64,000 nt of DNA from Rhexocercosporidium sp. MPI-PUGE-AT-0058 (GCA_020746875.1 JAGTJL010000008.1:1674001-1738000), one strand, 5' to 3'; shown: positions 10,128 through 21,755, counted from the stretch's first letter. The notes: generated by a model not told the origin, from the sequence alone. Translations and numbers: made by a program.

Positions 10128-11452
10128 GATGGCGTGTTTGCGATTTGGAGATGCGTCTGCGAAAGGGAGAAACGGTGCTATTCAGCAATGTGCTTCAGAA
10201 GTGTCGATATGATCAAGGAACAAGTGTACAAGGGGTTTGAAATAAACATGTGCGAAAGCTAGATGCCTAGGGGACCAGCTCCAGGAAGATGACGTGCCAC
10301 CAGAACCAAACTTTGATCGCTTCGGCATGAGTTGCCATGGAGGAGGCTCCAGGCCTTGTACTTACTACATGAGCTCGGTCTTGAGACGTAGGGCTACTGG
10401 CTAGATGTGAAGCTATACCACATCCGCCATGACGCTTATTAGGCGTACCAAACTTCGACTCTGCAAGCTCTACCAAAGAACAAAGACTAGGAATACTGAG
10501 TACTCTATAAGAAGATCTCCGAGCATATCGTATGGTCATACTTTCCAACGACAACAAATCGCAGCAGGTCAAGCAATAAGGAGATGGAATATAGTAATGT
10601 AGCAGATTGAAGCTAAGTGACAGTTGCAAAGTAACATTCCTACTTGAATCTGGGACTCTCAACTTGGATTTCCCCATCAAGCCTGCAGCATAGGGCCTTT
10701 CAATATGACCAACCCTCGCGGCTCTCTCCCATTCTTATGGGCACGGGGCTGTGCTGTTAGCATAGGTAGAAAGTGCATCATGACGAAACGATTGATGGAG
10801 GAAGAAGTATATTGATATCGATGTCCATCGTTAGAAGATAAAGGGACCGAGAGACTTAACCGAGAGGATCTAAACCGGATCAGTCCTAGTCTTAATATGC
10901 CCTCTTGTTTCTCTCGTGATTAAGGAAATTGTCATCGGAACAACAATATTTGATGATCCTGAAGTCCTTCCCGCGCTCGGGACTGTAACTTCATATCTCC
11001 CGACCCGAGACTTCTTTCTCGGCCACGGGATGTGTGCCCGTTTTTAGTTGACCCGATTCCATCGCCCCGAACAAGTGTGGGGTAGTGTGACTATAGGTAA
11101 TCGTCAGCCGTGAGCCACTGATTTATGGGAGGTCTTTGATACAGGTAGTTGGCGATTGGTAATGGGTATGATCCATCGGATGGACTTCCTCGAAACAGCT
11201 AACGTCAAACAGAACGACGTCGCACTGCATCCTAGAATGGTATACCTATCATCTACACGTGATTGTCTTCATGCAGCATCTAGAGTCTACCTACCTATGA
11301 GCTGTGTCTCTCACTCCAGGAATTGGGTGACTCAAAGAGGGATATCTTAAGTCTATAAAGAGTCAAGAAGCAGGCCTGACTTGTTCTGATGATCACCACA
11401 TTGCCTCCCTTACCTACTCACTTGAAATTCAACCTCGTCGACAAACTTCACC
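10128..11452. other. Divergent intergenic region, coiled-coil gene / FMN-binding gene
   Basis: This 1.3 kb region lies between two divergent starts and must carry both promoters. A 137-codon open frame on the minus strand (10267-10680) has Cys- and His-rich, random-looking composition and no family resemblance, so I do not call it. The notable content is a set of CCGAGA elements at 10847, 10860 and 11005, the last forming a perfect dyad (listed separately). Confidence 0.45.
11005..11022. promoter_or_regulatory. CCG-N12-CGG dyad, candidate Zn2Cys6 factor site
   Basis: CCGAGA and TCTCGG form a perfect 6-bp inverted repeat separated by CTTCTT. Two further CCGAGA copies lie upstream at 10847-10852 and 10860-10865. 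Fungal binuclear zinc-cluster regulators commonly bind CCG/CGG half-sites in such dyads. The site lies about 430 bp upstream of the FMN-binding protein start. Binding is an inference. Confidence 0.3.
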
Positions 11453-12523
11453 ATGTCAGACTCCGACTCCCCCAGCTACCCAAAGCTACCTCGAAACACC
11501 GTCCAACGCTATGGGAAACCACGGGGTAAGCCATCTACCTAAGTTATCAATTAGTATCACTATCTAGCCTAAGTGCAACTGAATTTGAACAACATCAACA
11601 GGCAAATACGACTACCAAACCATCCACGATATAGTAAACACAACCCAAGTCCTCCATGTCTCCTTCCCTACTCCCGACCTCTCCGACCCTTTCCCAGCCA
11701 TGCTCCCCATGCTTGGCTTCATGGCCTCATTCACCTCCCCAGACACCCCCACCTCCTCACCCCTAGACCTCTACCTGCACGGATATATCTCCTCGCGACT
11801 CATGCGTCTGGGCAAAACCTCTCTCTCCTCCCCGTCCAATGAAGGAGAAGAAGAAGGAGGCTTGCCCCTCACCATCGCAGCAACCCATCTTGACGGTCTA
11901 GTCCTAGCACTCACGCCCAACCACCACAGCTACAACTACCGCTCGGCGATCCTGCATGGCTACGCGACCCCGGTCGAGGATGCAGATGAGAAGTTGTGGG
12001 CAATGGAGAAGATCACGAATGGTGTTGTGGATGAGAGGTGGGAGAACTCGAGGGTCCCACCGACAAAGACGGAGATGGTCAGTACGCAGATTCTGAGGGT
12101 TAGGGTTGTGGATGCTTCGGCTAAGGTGTGTGATTCCTTGGACTCTGGTTCTTTTTGCCTACTTGTTTTTGGCATAGAGAGGCACTGGGCTTTGAGATGA
12201 TGATATCATGAGAAGTACTTGCTTGCTTGCTGATCATGTGAGAGTAGATCAGGAATGGTGGCCCTTCGGATGATAGAGCGGATATGAAGAATGATGAGTT
12301 GAGAGCGAAGACCTGGATTGGTGTTGTGCCTACTTGGACTGCGTATGGAACGCCGATTGAGAGTCCTGAGAATAGGGTGAAGAAGGTGCGTAGCTGACGA
12401 GCCTGGGCGTGATTCGAGAGTGCTCATTAGCATATTTAGGTCCCGGAGCATATTGCAAAGTTCATAAAGCGGGAGAATGAGGTTGGGGAGAAGAATGCTG
12501 TAGTGGCTGTGAAGGGGGAGTGA
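11453..12523 (+). CDS. FMN-binding split-barrel protein (pyridoxamine 5'-phosphate oxidase-like)
   Basis: Four exons: 11453-11525, 11602-12125, 12248-12385 and 12440-12523, giving 272 residues. After a short N-terminus (KLPRNTVQRYGKPRGKYDY) the sequence follows the flavin-nucleotide-binding / Pyridox_ox_2 pattern. It shows a strand with a leucine-histidine-leucine core (LDLYLHGYISSRLMRLG), an internal THLDGLVLAL strand, a SYNYRSAILHGYATPV strand, then a C-terminal KTWIGVVPTWTAYGTPIESP segment. That final segment is typical of the fungal members and is restored by splicing introns 2 and 3. The likely role is flavin binding, perhaps a reductase or oxygenase of small molecules in the cytosol. 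True PNPOx activity is doubtful because this branch is distinct from the vitamin B6 enzyme. The ATG at 11453 sits in an AACTTCACC-ATG context. Confidence 0.88.
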
Positions 12524-12804
12524 TTTGCTTTGAAGGTCGCTTGGCAGCCAGGTAATCATCGATGGTGGTGATGGGGGAGGAGGAGGGCAGACTTGTGAAG
12601 AGAAGATCGCGGATACATAATTCGGTATCAGTTTGATATTTTTCAGTACTTTTGGTATTTATTTGATGCTGCTGGACGCAACATTGGTATCTTAGCTGCT
12701 TGTCGACTTGCAACTGTGCAAAGAATGCCAAGCAGGATTGACACTCTACAAGATTCATGAATGCTTGATCATTTCGCATGAACATCTTAACTTGTCTCAT
12801 CCTC

Positions 12805-14503
12805 TCATCTCATCTTCCACGTCTGAGCCCTCTGCTTGTTCTCGCCAATTTCCCAGGTCATCCCGACATTCAACGCGCGAGAATTGTCCTCTGGTACAGC
12901 ATACTCAAGCTCCCCGGAGATCTCCTCACCAGCTTTGTGGCTAGCAGGTTTCTCCTTTGTATTCTCGATCAACATGACACCCTGCTTCCAGTGGGTCTCT
13001 TTGCCTCCAGGGCCAGTTGTGAATGCAATTCCTTTCTTGCCCTCCTTAGCCCACTCCTCGGCTCTTGCATTCTCTGGGACGGCGTCTTCTCGTGAAGGCA
13101 TGAAGAACGAGTCGAACCAGATGATGAATCCATCCAAGGCATCGATGTCCTCTTTTAGTTTCGCTTGCCACTTACGCTTGAAGACAAGATCCTTGACGGT
13201 GGTCGTGTGCAAGCTCAACTGCAAGAATGGGAACGGCTCTGCGCAAACAGTTCTGGCAGGCATGTGAAGCACTTGAGCATCATCATGGATCCCGGCTTGC
13301 ATGGCCTTCATGTCGAATCCGTAGACATCACGCCAGAATGCGATGTGATCTGTGATGTACTCCGGATCCGCAATGGGCGCTACCCACATGTTCATATGAC
13401 TTGGAATCATGAGGCCGTCTGGAGTGAGATACTTGTCTCGGGCATAGATGACACTGTCAAGCATGGCCTCGTAGAGTAGGCAGTATCCCATCCATTCGCT
13501 GACAATGATATCTACCTTGTCGACGGGAAGAGTGACTTCTTCGATTTTACCCCGGAGACAGGTGATTTTGTCAGCAAAGCCGTTGTTGAAGATATTTTCT
13601 CGGGCTTTGTCGATGATGGCTGAGTTGTCAACTGCAATGACACGTGCAGCACCGGCTTTGGCACAGAACATGCTCAGGATACCAGTGCCACAGCCTACAT
13701 CAAGGACTGTCTTGCCAGCGAATAGAGACTTGTGATTGTAGATGAAGTCTCGGTAAGCATCGGTCCGGACGGAGTCTTTCAACATGGTTTCATGGATATC
13801 TGTCTTTGTTAGCCAAGCCGAAAAGTTAAACACATTCACACCGACCATTGTAAGAATAAGAGCTGAAGTAGTGACTATCGTCATCTCTCTTCTCTTCTTT
13901 CTCCTCGGTGGATTTCGATGGGCCACTCGCATTCCACCGTTCGTCCAATGTTTGTGAAACAGTCGATCGGTAGTTGTCGAACTGCAGTTGCATCCTACGC
14001 AAATCCTCCTCCAGTTCGATCACGCGGGCAGCCAATGGTTCAGAGTCACCGGCAATTGCTTTACCCTTGTCTGAGTTTGCGCTCTGAGCGTCCTCTGTGA
14101 CCTCGGGCAGTTCATCCAGACTGAAGAGCAATGCATCGTCTTCTAGAACCGGCTTCAGAAACTTGTCGTCCTCAAACTCGGCCTTGGCAAGATCAGGAGA
14201 AACTTTCTGGCCACTGTGGACTTGCGAACGGATGTAGTTGACGAGCTTGATATTGCCATAGAAGTCCAGGCCCAGCTTCTGTCTGACTTGGAGGAAGTCG
14301 AAGTGGTATTTTTCCTTGCAATGTTTCAGCATTGTGTGGATGTCGGTGAAGACTTCGTCATCGAGCAATGAGATGAACTGGAACTCTTCCTGATCGGGCT
14401 CGGCATCTTCCCATCCCTCGTCGTTCTTGGGGTCGAGGATATCCGAGTTCTCGGAGCTCCCAGACGAGGCGGGATACTTCTCGGGTTCAGTGGTGCCGGA
14501 CAT
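12805..14503 (-). CDS. rmtB: Protein arginine N-methyltransferase, PRMT3 type
   Basis: Two exons, 14503-13846 and 13799-12805, joined by a 46-nt intron; 550 residues. The C-terminal two thirds is a type I PRMT. DIHETMLKD is at about 220-228, the SAM-binding VLDVGCGTG at 251-259, the double-E loop SEWMGYCLLYEAM follows, and THWKQG lies near the end. The N-terminal ~215 residues match the PRMT3 layout: acidic leader, a zinc-finger-like region (43-69), KLGLDFYGNIKLVNYIRSQ, then a short coiled coil. In the zinc-finger region only HCK and YHFD remain; the usual Cys-x-x-Cys half is replaced by FISLLDDE. PRMT3 enzymes methylate ribosomal protein S2 in the cytoplasm. The intron joins SYSYN to DIHETM exactly, which supports the model. 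Confidence 0.95.
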
Positions 14504-15413
14504 GATGAATGAATGAATGTTTCCGTTTTTGTTTCCGACCTCCGAGGGTGACGATCAAGACGGGGGGCTTTCCCAAGAAAAGCAGGACTGGCCGCCTTGG
14601 AGGATATTTTCTTGCTTGTGGCTTCGTTCTAGTTTGAGTTCCATGCCCCTCAGCAGTTCACGCAGCCGTTCAGTCCAGTTCAGTTCCTGCATAAATAAAG
14701 TTTCTGTGTGTTGGCAGCGGTTGGCCGAGAGAGAGTTTCGCTTCGCTTTCGCTTCGGCTCTGGCTCTCGCCTGGGAGTAGCTATCAGCACGTGAAGATAA
14801 GAATGACCCAGGCTGGGCGGAAAGGGGGCATACAGTCGGATAGGAGAGCTGACCTGCCTGGGCAAGGAAGGATGTTTTGATTCAGGAAATCGGATGTTAA
14901 AGGCAGTCCAGTCCTTGGAATAGTTATCTGTGGGTTTTGTCTACAGTATGATTTCCTCACCAGAACTGTTAGGTACCAACAGCTAATTACCTGCTGGTTG
15001 CTGTGCAGCACTGCGGCAGGAGGAGCAGACCAGGGAGGGGGCGGCACCTCAGCGAACGAGCCAGCCCGCAGCCCCAGCCGCAGCGCCTGAGCTCAACCCC
15101 AAACAAAACATCGATACAACAATACTTGCTTGCACCTGCCACTTGCCACTATTGGAGCCCAACCCAGTCAATCAAACAAATAATCAAGAATCTCTCCGAC
15201 CTACTGTAGCATCCAGAAACATACGCACGCCGGAGAAACTCAAAAGACCTACGACTGTGTTATGATTCTACGCCGGCTTTCTTCCTCCTGCATGCTCTCC
15301 TTTGCCGTCTCCCACCACAGCGAAATCAACAACCCCCTCCAGAGCCGATCCGCAGTGTAAACAACTGGGTTACGTACGGGAAACAAAACACAACACGACC
15401 ATCACCACCCAGA
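14504..15413. other. Divergent promoter region, PRMT3 / Hym1
   Basis: This 910-bp region lies between two divergent starts. It contains pyrimidine-rich and CA/AC-rich tracts just before the hym1 ATG, which are common in fungal 5' untranslated regions. I see no gene or RNA. Confidence 0.45.
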
Positions 15414-16719
15414 ATGTCGTTCCTATTCGGACGTCGTCCACGGACGAATACCGTGGATTTGCCCAAGCAGGCAAAAGAGCAGATGCTGAAGCTGGACGGT
15501 CCAGCTGGAGCTGCGAAGGTGTGCAAGATCTCCCCTGAAAGCACTCGCAGATGGAAAGATGGGAGCTGATTCAAGCATAGGCCGAGGAACTTGCGAAGAC
15601 CCTGGGCCAGATGAAGTTTGTCCTGCAAGGTACTCAAGGTGGGTTCTACAGTATCTCCCGCCTATTTGTTCCACCTAACTTTGTTCACTAGAAACCGAAA
15701 GCAGTCCCGAACAAGTCTACTCCCTTGTAACTGGAATGATACAAGAGGACCTACTCTACCTCCTTGCTGTGAACCTGTGGCATCTACCCTTCGAGTCCAG
15801 AAAGGATACCCAGGTCATATTCTCATACGTCCTGCGGTTTCGTCCCCCAACTGCATCTCCGAAGAGCGAACCTCTCGCCCTGAGTTACGTTATAAACAAC
15901 CGACCCGAAGTTTTGGTGGAGCTGTGCAATGGGTACGATCACAAGGAGAGTGCTACACCGGCTGGAACTGTGCTTAGGGAGGTTCTGAAGAGTGATGCGG
16001 CTGCGGCTATCATACTGTATGATGATCAGGCGGACGGAAGCCCTGGCCCAAAAGGGCTGACCGGTATAAATCCAGAATTGAGGCAGAGTGGAAATGGTGT
16101 TTTCTGGAAGTTCTTCAAGTGGATCGACCAGGGATCATTTGAAGTTGGTGCAGATGCATTCACAACTTTCAGAGTAAGTCGGGTCGCAAACTTTATCCAG
16201 TGCGCCGAGCTAACAATATTCTAGGAACTTCTTACCAAGCACAAGCAACTTGTTGCACAGTACTTATCCACAAATTTCGACCTCTTCTTCGACAAGTACA
16301 ACAACATCCTCGTCAAGTCCGACAGCTATGTCACTAAGCGGCAATCAATAAAGCTCCTTGGCGAGATCCTCCTGGACCGAGCGAACTATGCCGTCATGAC
16401 AGCTTACGTTGACCGAGGAGAGCATTTGAAGATTTGCATGAACCTCCTCAGAGACGAGAGGAAGATGGTGCAATACGAAGGCTTCCATGTCTTCAAAGTC
16501 TTTGTCGCGAACCCGCACAAGTCGATTGCGGTACAGAAGATATTGCTTATCAACCGCGAGAGGCTGTTGACCTTCTTGAAGGAATTCTTGCAAGATCGAA
16601 CCGAGGACGAGCAGTTTATTGACGAGAGAGAGTTCTTGATAAAGCAGATCAAGAATATGCCGCTAACGCCTGTTGAGCCGACTCAAAAGCCGGCTCCGTT
16701 GGGATCACAGGCACGATAG
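15414..16719 (+). CDS. hym1: Mo25/Hym1 family scaffold protein of the RAM/MOR network
   Basis: Four exons: 15414-15518, 15581-15638, 15692-16173 and 16225-16719, giving 379 residues, slightly longer than animal Mo25. It starts MSFLFGRRPRT and continues with Mo25 helical repeats throughout. Diagnostic stretches are KTLGQMKFVLQG, GNGVFWKFFKWIDQGSFEV, AFTTFRELLTKHKQLVAQYL, NFDLFFDKYN, SYVTKRQSIKLLGEILLDR and LKICMNLLRDERKMVQYEGFHVF. Mo25 binds STE20-type kinases such as Kic1 and promotes activation of the NDR kinase Cbk1, which governs polarity and cell separation. The Aspergillus orthologue (hymA) affects conidiophore development. The C-terminal tail (about 360-379) is Pro-rich and disordered. 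Confidence 0.96.
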
Positions 16720-17590
16720 AGGACAATGTTCAGGGTTGCGCGGGGAGAGGTCAAGGAGATAGATGCACGAGACCTCTCACTATGAATTATAGAAGAACAG
16801 TCAGTCGGTCATTGGGTTCTCATCGCATTGGGTAGGGCCAAAGCCTTAGGAGAGGCGGGCTGGCTAGACGGGCATTGCTGGATACTAAGCACTGGAGTTT
16901 TCGGGCAGGGGATTCAAGAATCGATAGCGGTCATTGTAATTAGGATGGCGTTGGGTGCATATCATCAATGAAAGTCGGATATGATCAGTTGAATTTGGCG
17001 TTTCTGTGATGCGATGCGTACTGTGATGGGCACAGCAAGCCTGACTAAAGGTTCAGTCTCGAATTGGTGGATTCGAGCAGGTGGAAAGTATAAACCTGAC
17101 TTTCTTTCTGATTGAGAGTCACCTTAATAAAAGGATATTAATTGGCAGACCTGCCAAGAGTGAATCGTAGGTATGAATACTTAAGGCCTGGTTTCATGTC
17201 TTGTCCCGTGTAACTATTCTTTCCCACTCTCATTACATATTTTAGATTCGCCACAACATGACAAGGCCGTGAGGCTGAGGCTGAGGATTTTGATAGGCGG
17301 ATATCTCACCCTGTTCGCCCTAAACCGCATTCGAACAGCACAACATCTCCATCCTCGCTCGCGTAGGAAGTGAGTTCAACGCGACTCGACAGCCATTAAT
17401 TTGACAGAACGGATACCGTATATCGCAGCGAGCATCCGCTACACATCTGATCTGTGAAACATCGCTGCTTCATCATTCCACTCGGTCTGGGACACGTCGC
17501 GCTGCTGCCGTTGCTGCTGCTGCTACCAATCCTGCCAGCTCCTACAGTACTTCTGCGGCTTCGGTCAGATTAAACACGCACGCACGAACG
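16720..17590. other. Intergenic region between hym1 and the SWIB gene
   Basis: This 871-bp stretch holds the 3' end of hym1 and the promoter and 5' untranslated region of the SWIB gene. It contains a short GCTGCTGCTGC run near 17508-17524 and a palindromic-looking AT-rich segment near 17120-17145. No gene is visible. Confidence 0.45.
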
Positions 17591-19379
17591 ATGCAGCCCA
17601 CCTACCGCCCCTTCCCTCAGCAAGCGCCGCAGCGTTCCCCAGCAGCTACGGCCTCGAGGAGGGGAATTGGTACGTGCCTTTCATTGCCTTTGCGTTTGCC
17701 TTCGCCTTTGATTACCCGGCTGCCCTGCCCTGCCCTGCACTGCAATCAGTCTTGGTCTCAGTGGTATTAAACTCTATCGCCTCATTCTTCTTCCTCTCCT
17801 TCCTCTCCCCTTGGCACTGCGAATGCGAATCAAACAACATCTGACCTCAGCATGCCAACAGGCCCAATGATCTCCGGAGCGCATCCCCAGCAACAGTTGA
17901 CTGCTGCTCAGCACTCGGCGCAACAGAAACTGCAGGAAACTGCTCTCAGTCGTGCAAAGGCGCGCAGTGTCAAGCCCGTCGACAAGAATATACCCGAAGG
18001 CGTCGAGGATTGCGTTATTGGCGATGGCGTACAGCGGTATAGGGAGTTGAGGGAGTTGGAGCGCAAGTTGGACTCGACGATGATGAGGAAGAGGCTGGAT
18101 ATTCAGGACTCGGTCAATAGAAATGTCAAGGTATGGATGGATGAGTGGATGAGGAACGTCTGCTTGAAGCCTTGGTGCTAACGGCTTTGCAGAGGTATCG
18201 GACGTTACGACTCTTCGTTAGTAATACCGTCGAGGACCAGCCTTGGCAAGCCGATACTCTCGATGTAGACGCTTTCGACTTCAGTACCAATATGGATTCC
18301 TCATACCGGGTCAAGATCGAAGGACGGTTGTTGGACGAGGCCGATGATGGTTTGGATAGTGACGATAGTGATGATGAAGATGATGCCATGGACGAGGACG
18401 GAAAGGAAGAAAAGAAGCCAACCAAGCCGCCTAGAAAGCCATACAAGTTGTCACATTTCTTCAAGGCGATGACTGTCGATTTCGACCGGAGCAAATCCAA
18501 GGATGGTGCGGATCAGAGCGTGGAATGGAAGAAGCCTGCGGTTGCGCCGAACACTGCCAATCTCCCAAATGCTGCAGACTTTGATCAATTGGAATTCAAG
18601 CGCGGAGGAGATGAGAACATGAACATCACAATCAATCTGGTTCGCGATGAGAATCCCGAGAGGTTTCAATTGAGTCCAGTTCTTGCTGATATCCTGGATA
18701 CCAATATCGCTACACGCGCTGAAGCAATCATGGGTATCTGGGAGTATGTCACGGCCATGGGCTTACAAGAAGAGGATGAGAAGAGATCATTCGAATGTGA
18801 CGACCGCCTCAGAGCAGTAAGTCACCTGTTAGTTTAAAAGGGGCATTTTACTGACTAAAATAGCTCATTGGTCGCGAGAAGGGCTACATCCCACATGTAC
18901 CTGATGTTCTCATTCCACATATGACACCGCTCGCACCCATCAAGCTCCCTTATACTATCCGAGTCGACAAGGAATTCCATGAGAATCCCCAACCCACGAT
19001 CTACGATGTTCAAGTCCAGGTCGATGATCCATTGAAGGCTTCTCTCGCCGCCTATCTCACCAATCCTACCTACGCAGCCAACCTACGCGAGATTGTAGAT
19101 CAAGACAGACACCTCGCAAATCTGGTGCAGGCCATCATGCTTTCCAAATCCAAGCACCAATTCTTCGATGCCCTCTCGAAGAACCCGACGGATTTCATTG
19201 CCAAGTGGCTTAGCTCACAAAAGAGAGATCTGGAGGTCGTATCTGGTGAGGCACCAAGAGGTGGAGGAGAGGATGCTAGTGGAGAGGAGTGGAGACGTGG
19301 TGGTCAGAATAGTATTTGGGCGAGCGAGAATGTCAAGCAGAGTGTCAAGCTGATGGTTGGGCCTCGGGTCAAGGTCTGA
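17591..19379 (+). CDS. ssr3: SWIB-domain subunit of SWI/SNF and RSC remodellers (Snf12/Rsc6/Ssr3)
   Basis: Four exons: 17591-17669, 17862-18130, 18193-18816 and 18864-19379, giving 495 residues. The N-terminus is Gln/Pro-rich (QPTYRPFPQQAPQRSP, then QQQLTAAQHSAQQKLQET). A helical region RYRELRELERKLDSTMMRKRLDI precedes LRLFVSNTV. An acidic low-complexity stretch follows at about 190-215. The SWIB/MDM2 domain begins at about 272 with RFQLSPVLADILD and runs through GIWEYVTAMGLQ and the LIGREKGYIPHVPDVLIPHM end piece, which spans intron 3. Family members are BAF60/Snf12 homologues that bridge remodeller core subunits to transcription factors in the nucleus. Intron 1 is unusually long for this locus at 192 nt. 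Confidence 0.95.
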
Positions 19380-19547
19380 TTTGGTTCTACACTATGGTGT
19401 CTATGGAGTTCGGGGGAAGATCTGGTTGGATGGATTCTGTACTATATCAGGTTCGGGGAGTAAGAGAATACCAAGAGAACTTTGCATTTACTTTCATTGA
19501 TTTCTTCGCCTATTTTTTTTCGCAGGTGTGATTGACTGAAGGATCCT

Positions 19548-20634
19548 CTAAATCTTCACATTTCTCATCCACTCCTCCGCCTCCCCCTTGTACTCCTCCC
19601 TCCACCTCGACAACGGCGGCCTTCCATTAACCGCATCCCCCGCCGTCCACATCATCCTCTTGCGATCCATCTCCTCCGTCACATCCCCATCCGGACAAAG
19701 CACCCAGAACTTCCCCTCCGCCATCTTCCCCTCCAGAAACTCCACCACCTGCTCCGGACTCCACGCTCCAGCCGGTTTCTCCTTCCTCTGCTCTCCCTCT
19801 TTAGCAAATGGAACGTTTCCTGACAACCCGGTGAATGTCCAGCCCGGGATTAGGAGGTGCACTGAGGTGGAAGGGGAGGATTTCGAGAGGTCGTAGGAGA
19901 GGTGCTCGGCTAGGGTTTTGATGGCGGCTTTGGAGGCGTTGTAGGCTGGGTTTCCGGGCGGATTGGTTATTCCTTGTTTGGAGCCGGTTATCACTATACT
20001 GCTCGGTGAGGATTGTGAGGAGGAGGTGGTGAGGGGGAGGAGGGTGTTGAGGCCGTGGATCACGCCGAAGAGGTTTACGTCCATTATCTTGTGGAAGTAG
20101 GCGCTGTCGCTCCAGTCGGATTTAAGGCCTATGCCGGCGTTGAGGGCGAGGAGGGAGATTTTGGGGGTGGGGGATTGTGTTATCTTGGTCTGGGTGGAGA
20201 GTGGAGGGAGAGGTTAGCAAGATCAAAAGGTAGTCGTGACAAGCATCAAGTCATACATCTTCCGATATCTCACAGCCCCAAAACGCCTCTCTAACAGCAA
20301 CCCCGAGAACCAATTCCTCAACTTAAGTCGTTTTTCTTCTTCTTCTTCGAGAATCTCAAGGGCAACATAACGAGTAAGAAATATCTCATGAACCAACCTT
20401 CAACGCCTCAAAATCCTCAATCTTCCCAACATCCATCTCAACCGTCTCGATCTCAACACTCCCCTTAATAGCTTCCTTCGCTGCCTTCAGATTCGAAGCG
20501 TTGTTATCGACTATCATGACTTTCATGCCGTAGCCTGCGCATTTCGTCGCTAGGGCTAGACCGATCCCTGATGCGCCGCCTGTGATCACGGCGAGGTTGC
20601 CGGGTGCGAAGACGGGGTTGCTGGATTTGGACAT
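19548..20634 (-). CDS. Short-chain dehydrogenase/reductase (SDR) 2
   Basis: Two exons, 20634-20398 and 20189-19548, with a 208-nt intron; 292 residues. The nucleotide motif TGGASGIG is at residues 18-25, followed by VMIVDNN for the dinucleotide-selecting strand. LNAGIG is created just after the splice. The catalytic YNASK has Tyr162 and Lys166, with Ser-Lys at VITGSKQG. The C-terminal HLLIPGWTFTGLSG and the substrate-loop region are present. I chose the ATG at 20634 because it starts just before the Rossmann fold. An in-frame ATG at 20772 would add 46 Ser/Thr/Pro-rich residues. It is a cytosolic oxidoreductase of unknown substrate. It converges with the SWIB gene; the gap between their stop codons is 168 bp. 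Confidence 0.9.
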
Positions 20635-20833
20635 TTGTGTTGGAGTGGAGTGGGCGGTTGTTAAGAGGGGGGATCTGGTGCCTGTGTTGGTGTTGATTTT
20701 GATGTCTAGGTAGTTGGGTGATGAGGGGTATTTGTCAGTGAAGAGTGAGGGTGGAGAACTGAGAACTGGCAATTGGATCCTGAAATGAGTCGAGGAAAGG
20801 TCTGAGCTAAGGAATTCTTGACATGAAATGTGA

Positions 20834-20983
20834 GATAAGATGAGATAAGATGAGTGGAAGAATGGTGCCTTCTAAACTTCGACTTTTATATGTAGTGAGA
20901 TGGAGTAATATGTGGAGAGTTGGGGTCCGTGACGTATGAGAGGAGGGGAATCGCCGGATATAAAATGGAAACTTTATCTTATC
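20834..20983. promoter_or_regulatory. Four GATA motifs in the SDR 2 promoter
   Basis: GATAAG occurs at 20834-20839 and 20844-20849 within a 10-bp direct repeat TGAGATAAGA. Two adjacent copies in the other orientation (TTATC) lie at 20974-20978 and 20979-20983. These lie 200-350 bp upstream of the SDR 2 start. Paired GATA sites are bound by AreA/Nit2- or SreA-type fungal GATA factors, so nitrogen- or iron-linked control is possible. This is an inference from the motif alone. Confidence 0.35.
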
Positions 20984-21241
20984 GCCGACTTTAAACTCCC
21001 TGACCAGAGCATCACTTGTTACGGGACGACGAGATGTGGGAATGGAATCTAAGAGCAGGCTAGCAATAGAGGGATACTAGCTAGCCACTATAAGAGAACG
21101 TAGTAAAAAAAGGTTTTGGGGAGCTCAGTCTGATTTACCATTATCTTAGATCTCTAATATACACCCCTCTCGGCCTCCCACAAAGCCCACGCCTCGTGCC
21201 GAACACCCCTCATGAATATTCTCTACAATGAGGGAAGGGAA

Positions 21242-21262
21242 AGACAGACAGACAGACAGACA
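21242..21262. repeat. GACA microsatellite
   Basis: About five units of the tetranucleotide GACA, with a degenerate extension (CATACAGAC). A simple repeat in non-coding DNA. Confidence 0.85.
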
Positions 21263-21755
21263 TACAGACGCAATGCAATTGAATACGTAGACTACCAACC
21301 AGGCCTGAAACCCCAACTCGATGAAGGGTATCATCGCCGCTGCCACCACTGCCGCGGATTGTCCGAGCCAAGAAAAGAAAACACTTTCTTTCTGTAATGC
21401 AGCCAAAGATCAAACATGATATACGCAAAGTGCAATCAATAAAAGCCCCCGGAACTTGACCTTGACCCCGAGCTTGAGCCACAGACCAATCCTAACCATC
21501 TTGAGGCTCAGGTCAAGCCATAGCGATGACCATTAGAGGAAGAAAATACAGAAGAGTGTGTCTTGATAATTCGTAAAAATACCCTATCATAGGGAGCTTA
21601 TGAAAGGGATGCAAGAAGTGAAGAAAACCAAGCAGTAAGACCAACGCCACGCTACTAAATGCTCGACAAAAGAAACGAAGGAGGTACGTGACCTAGGACG
21701 CCGCGTTGTTGTTGGGGATGGATATTAAGAGGTACGAACAGGCTGATACAACTGT

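Larger units (their letters stand above)
20635..21755. other. Intergenic region: SDR 2 promoter and Pkh1 3' region
   Basis: This 1.1 kb region lies upstream of SDR 2 and downstream of the kinase. The SDR side carries a cluster of GATA motifs (listed separately), while a GACA microsatellite sits at 21242-21262. Open frames on either strand (21146-21482) arise from the repeat and look non-coding. Confidence 0.45.

Noticed and set aside
10267..10680. A 137-codon open frame on the minus strand in the coiled-coil/FMN-binding gap
   Set aside because: It looks random (Cys, His, Ser scattered, no hydrophobic pattern) and has no supporting splice signals. Probably promoter DNA.
20635..20772. N-terminal extension of SDR 2 from the ATG at 20772
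   Set aside because: The added 46 residues are Ser/Thr/Pro-rich with no SDR similarity. The ATG at 20634 gives a standard SDR start.
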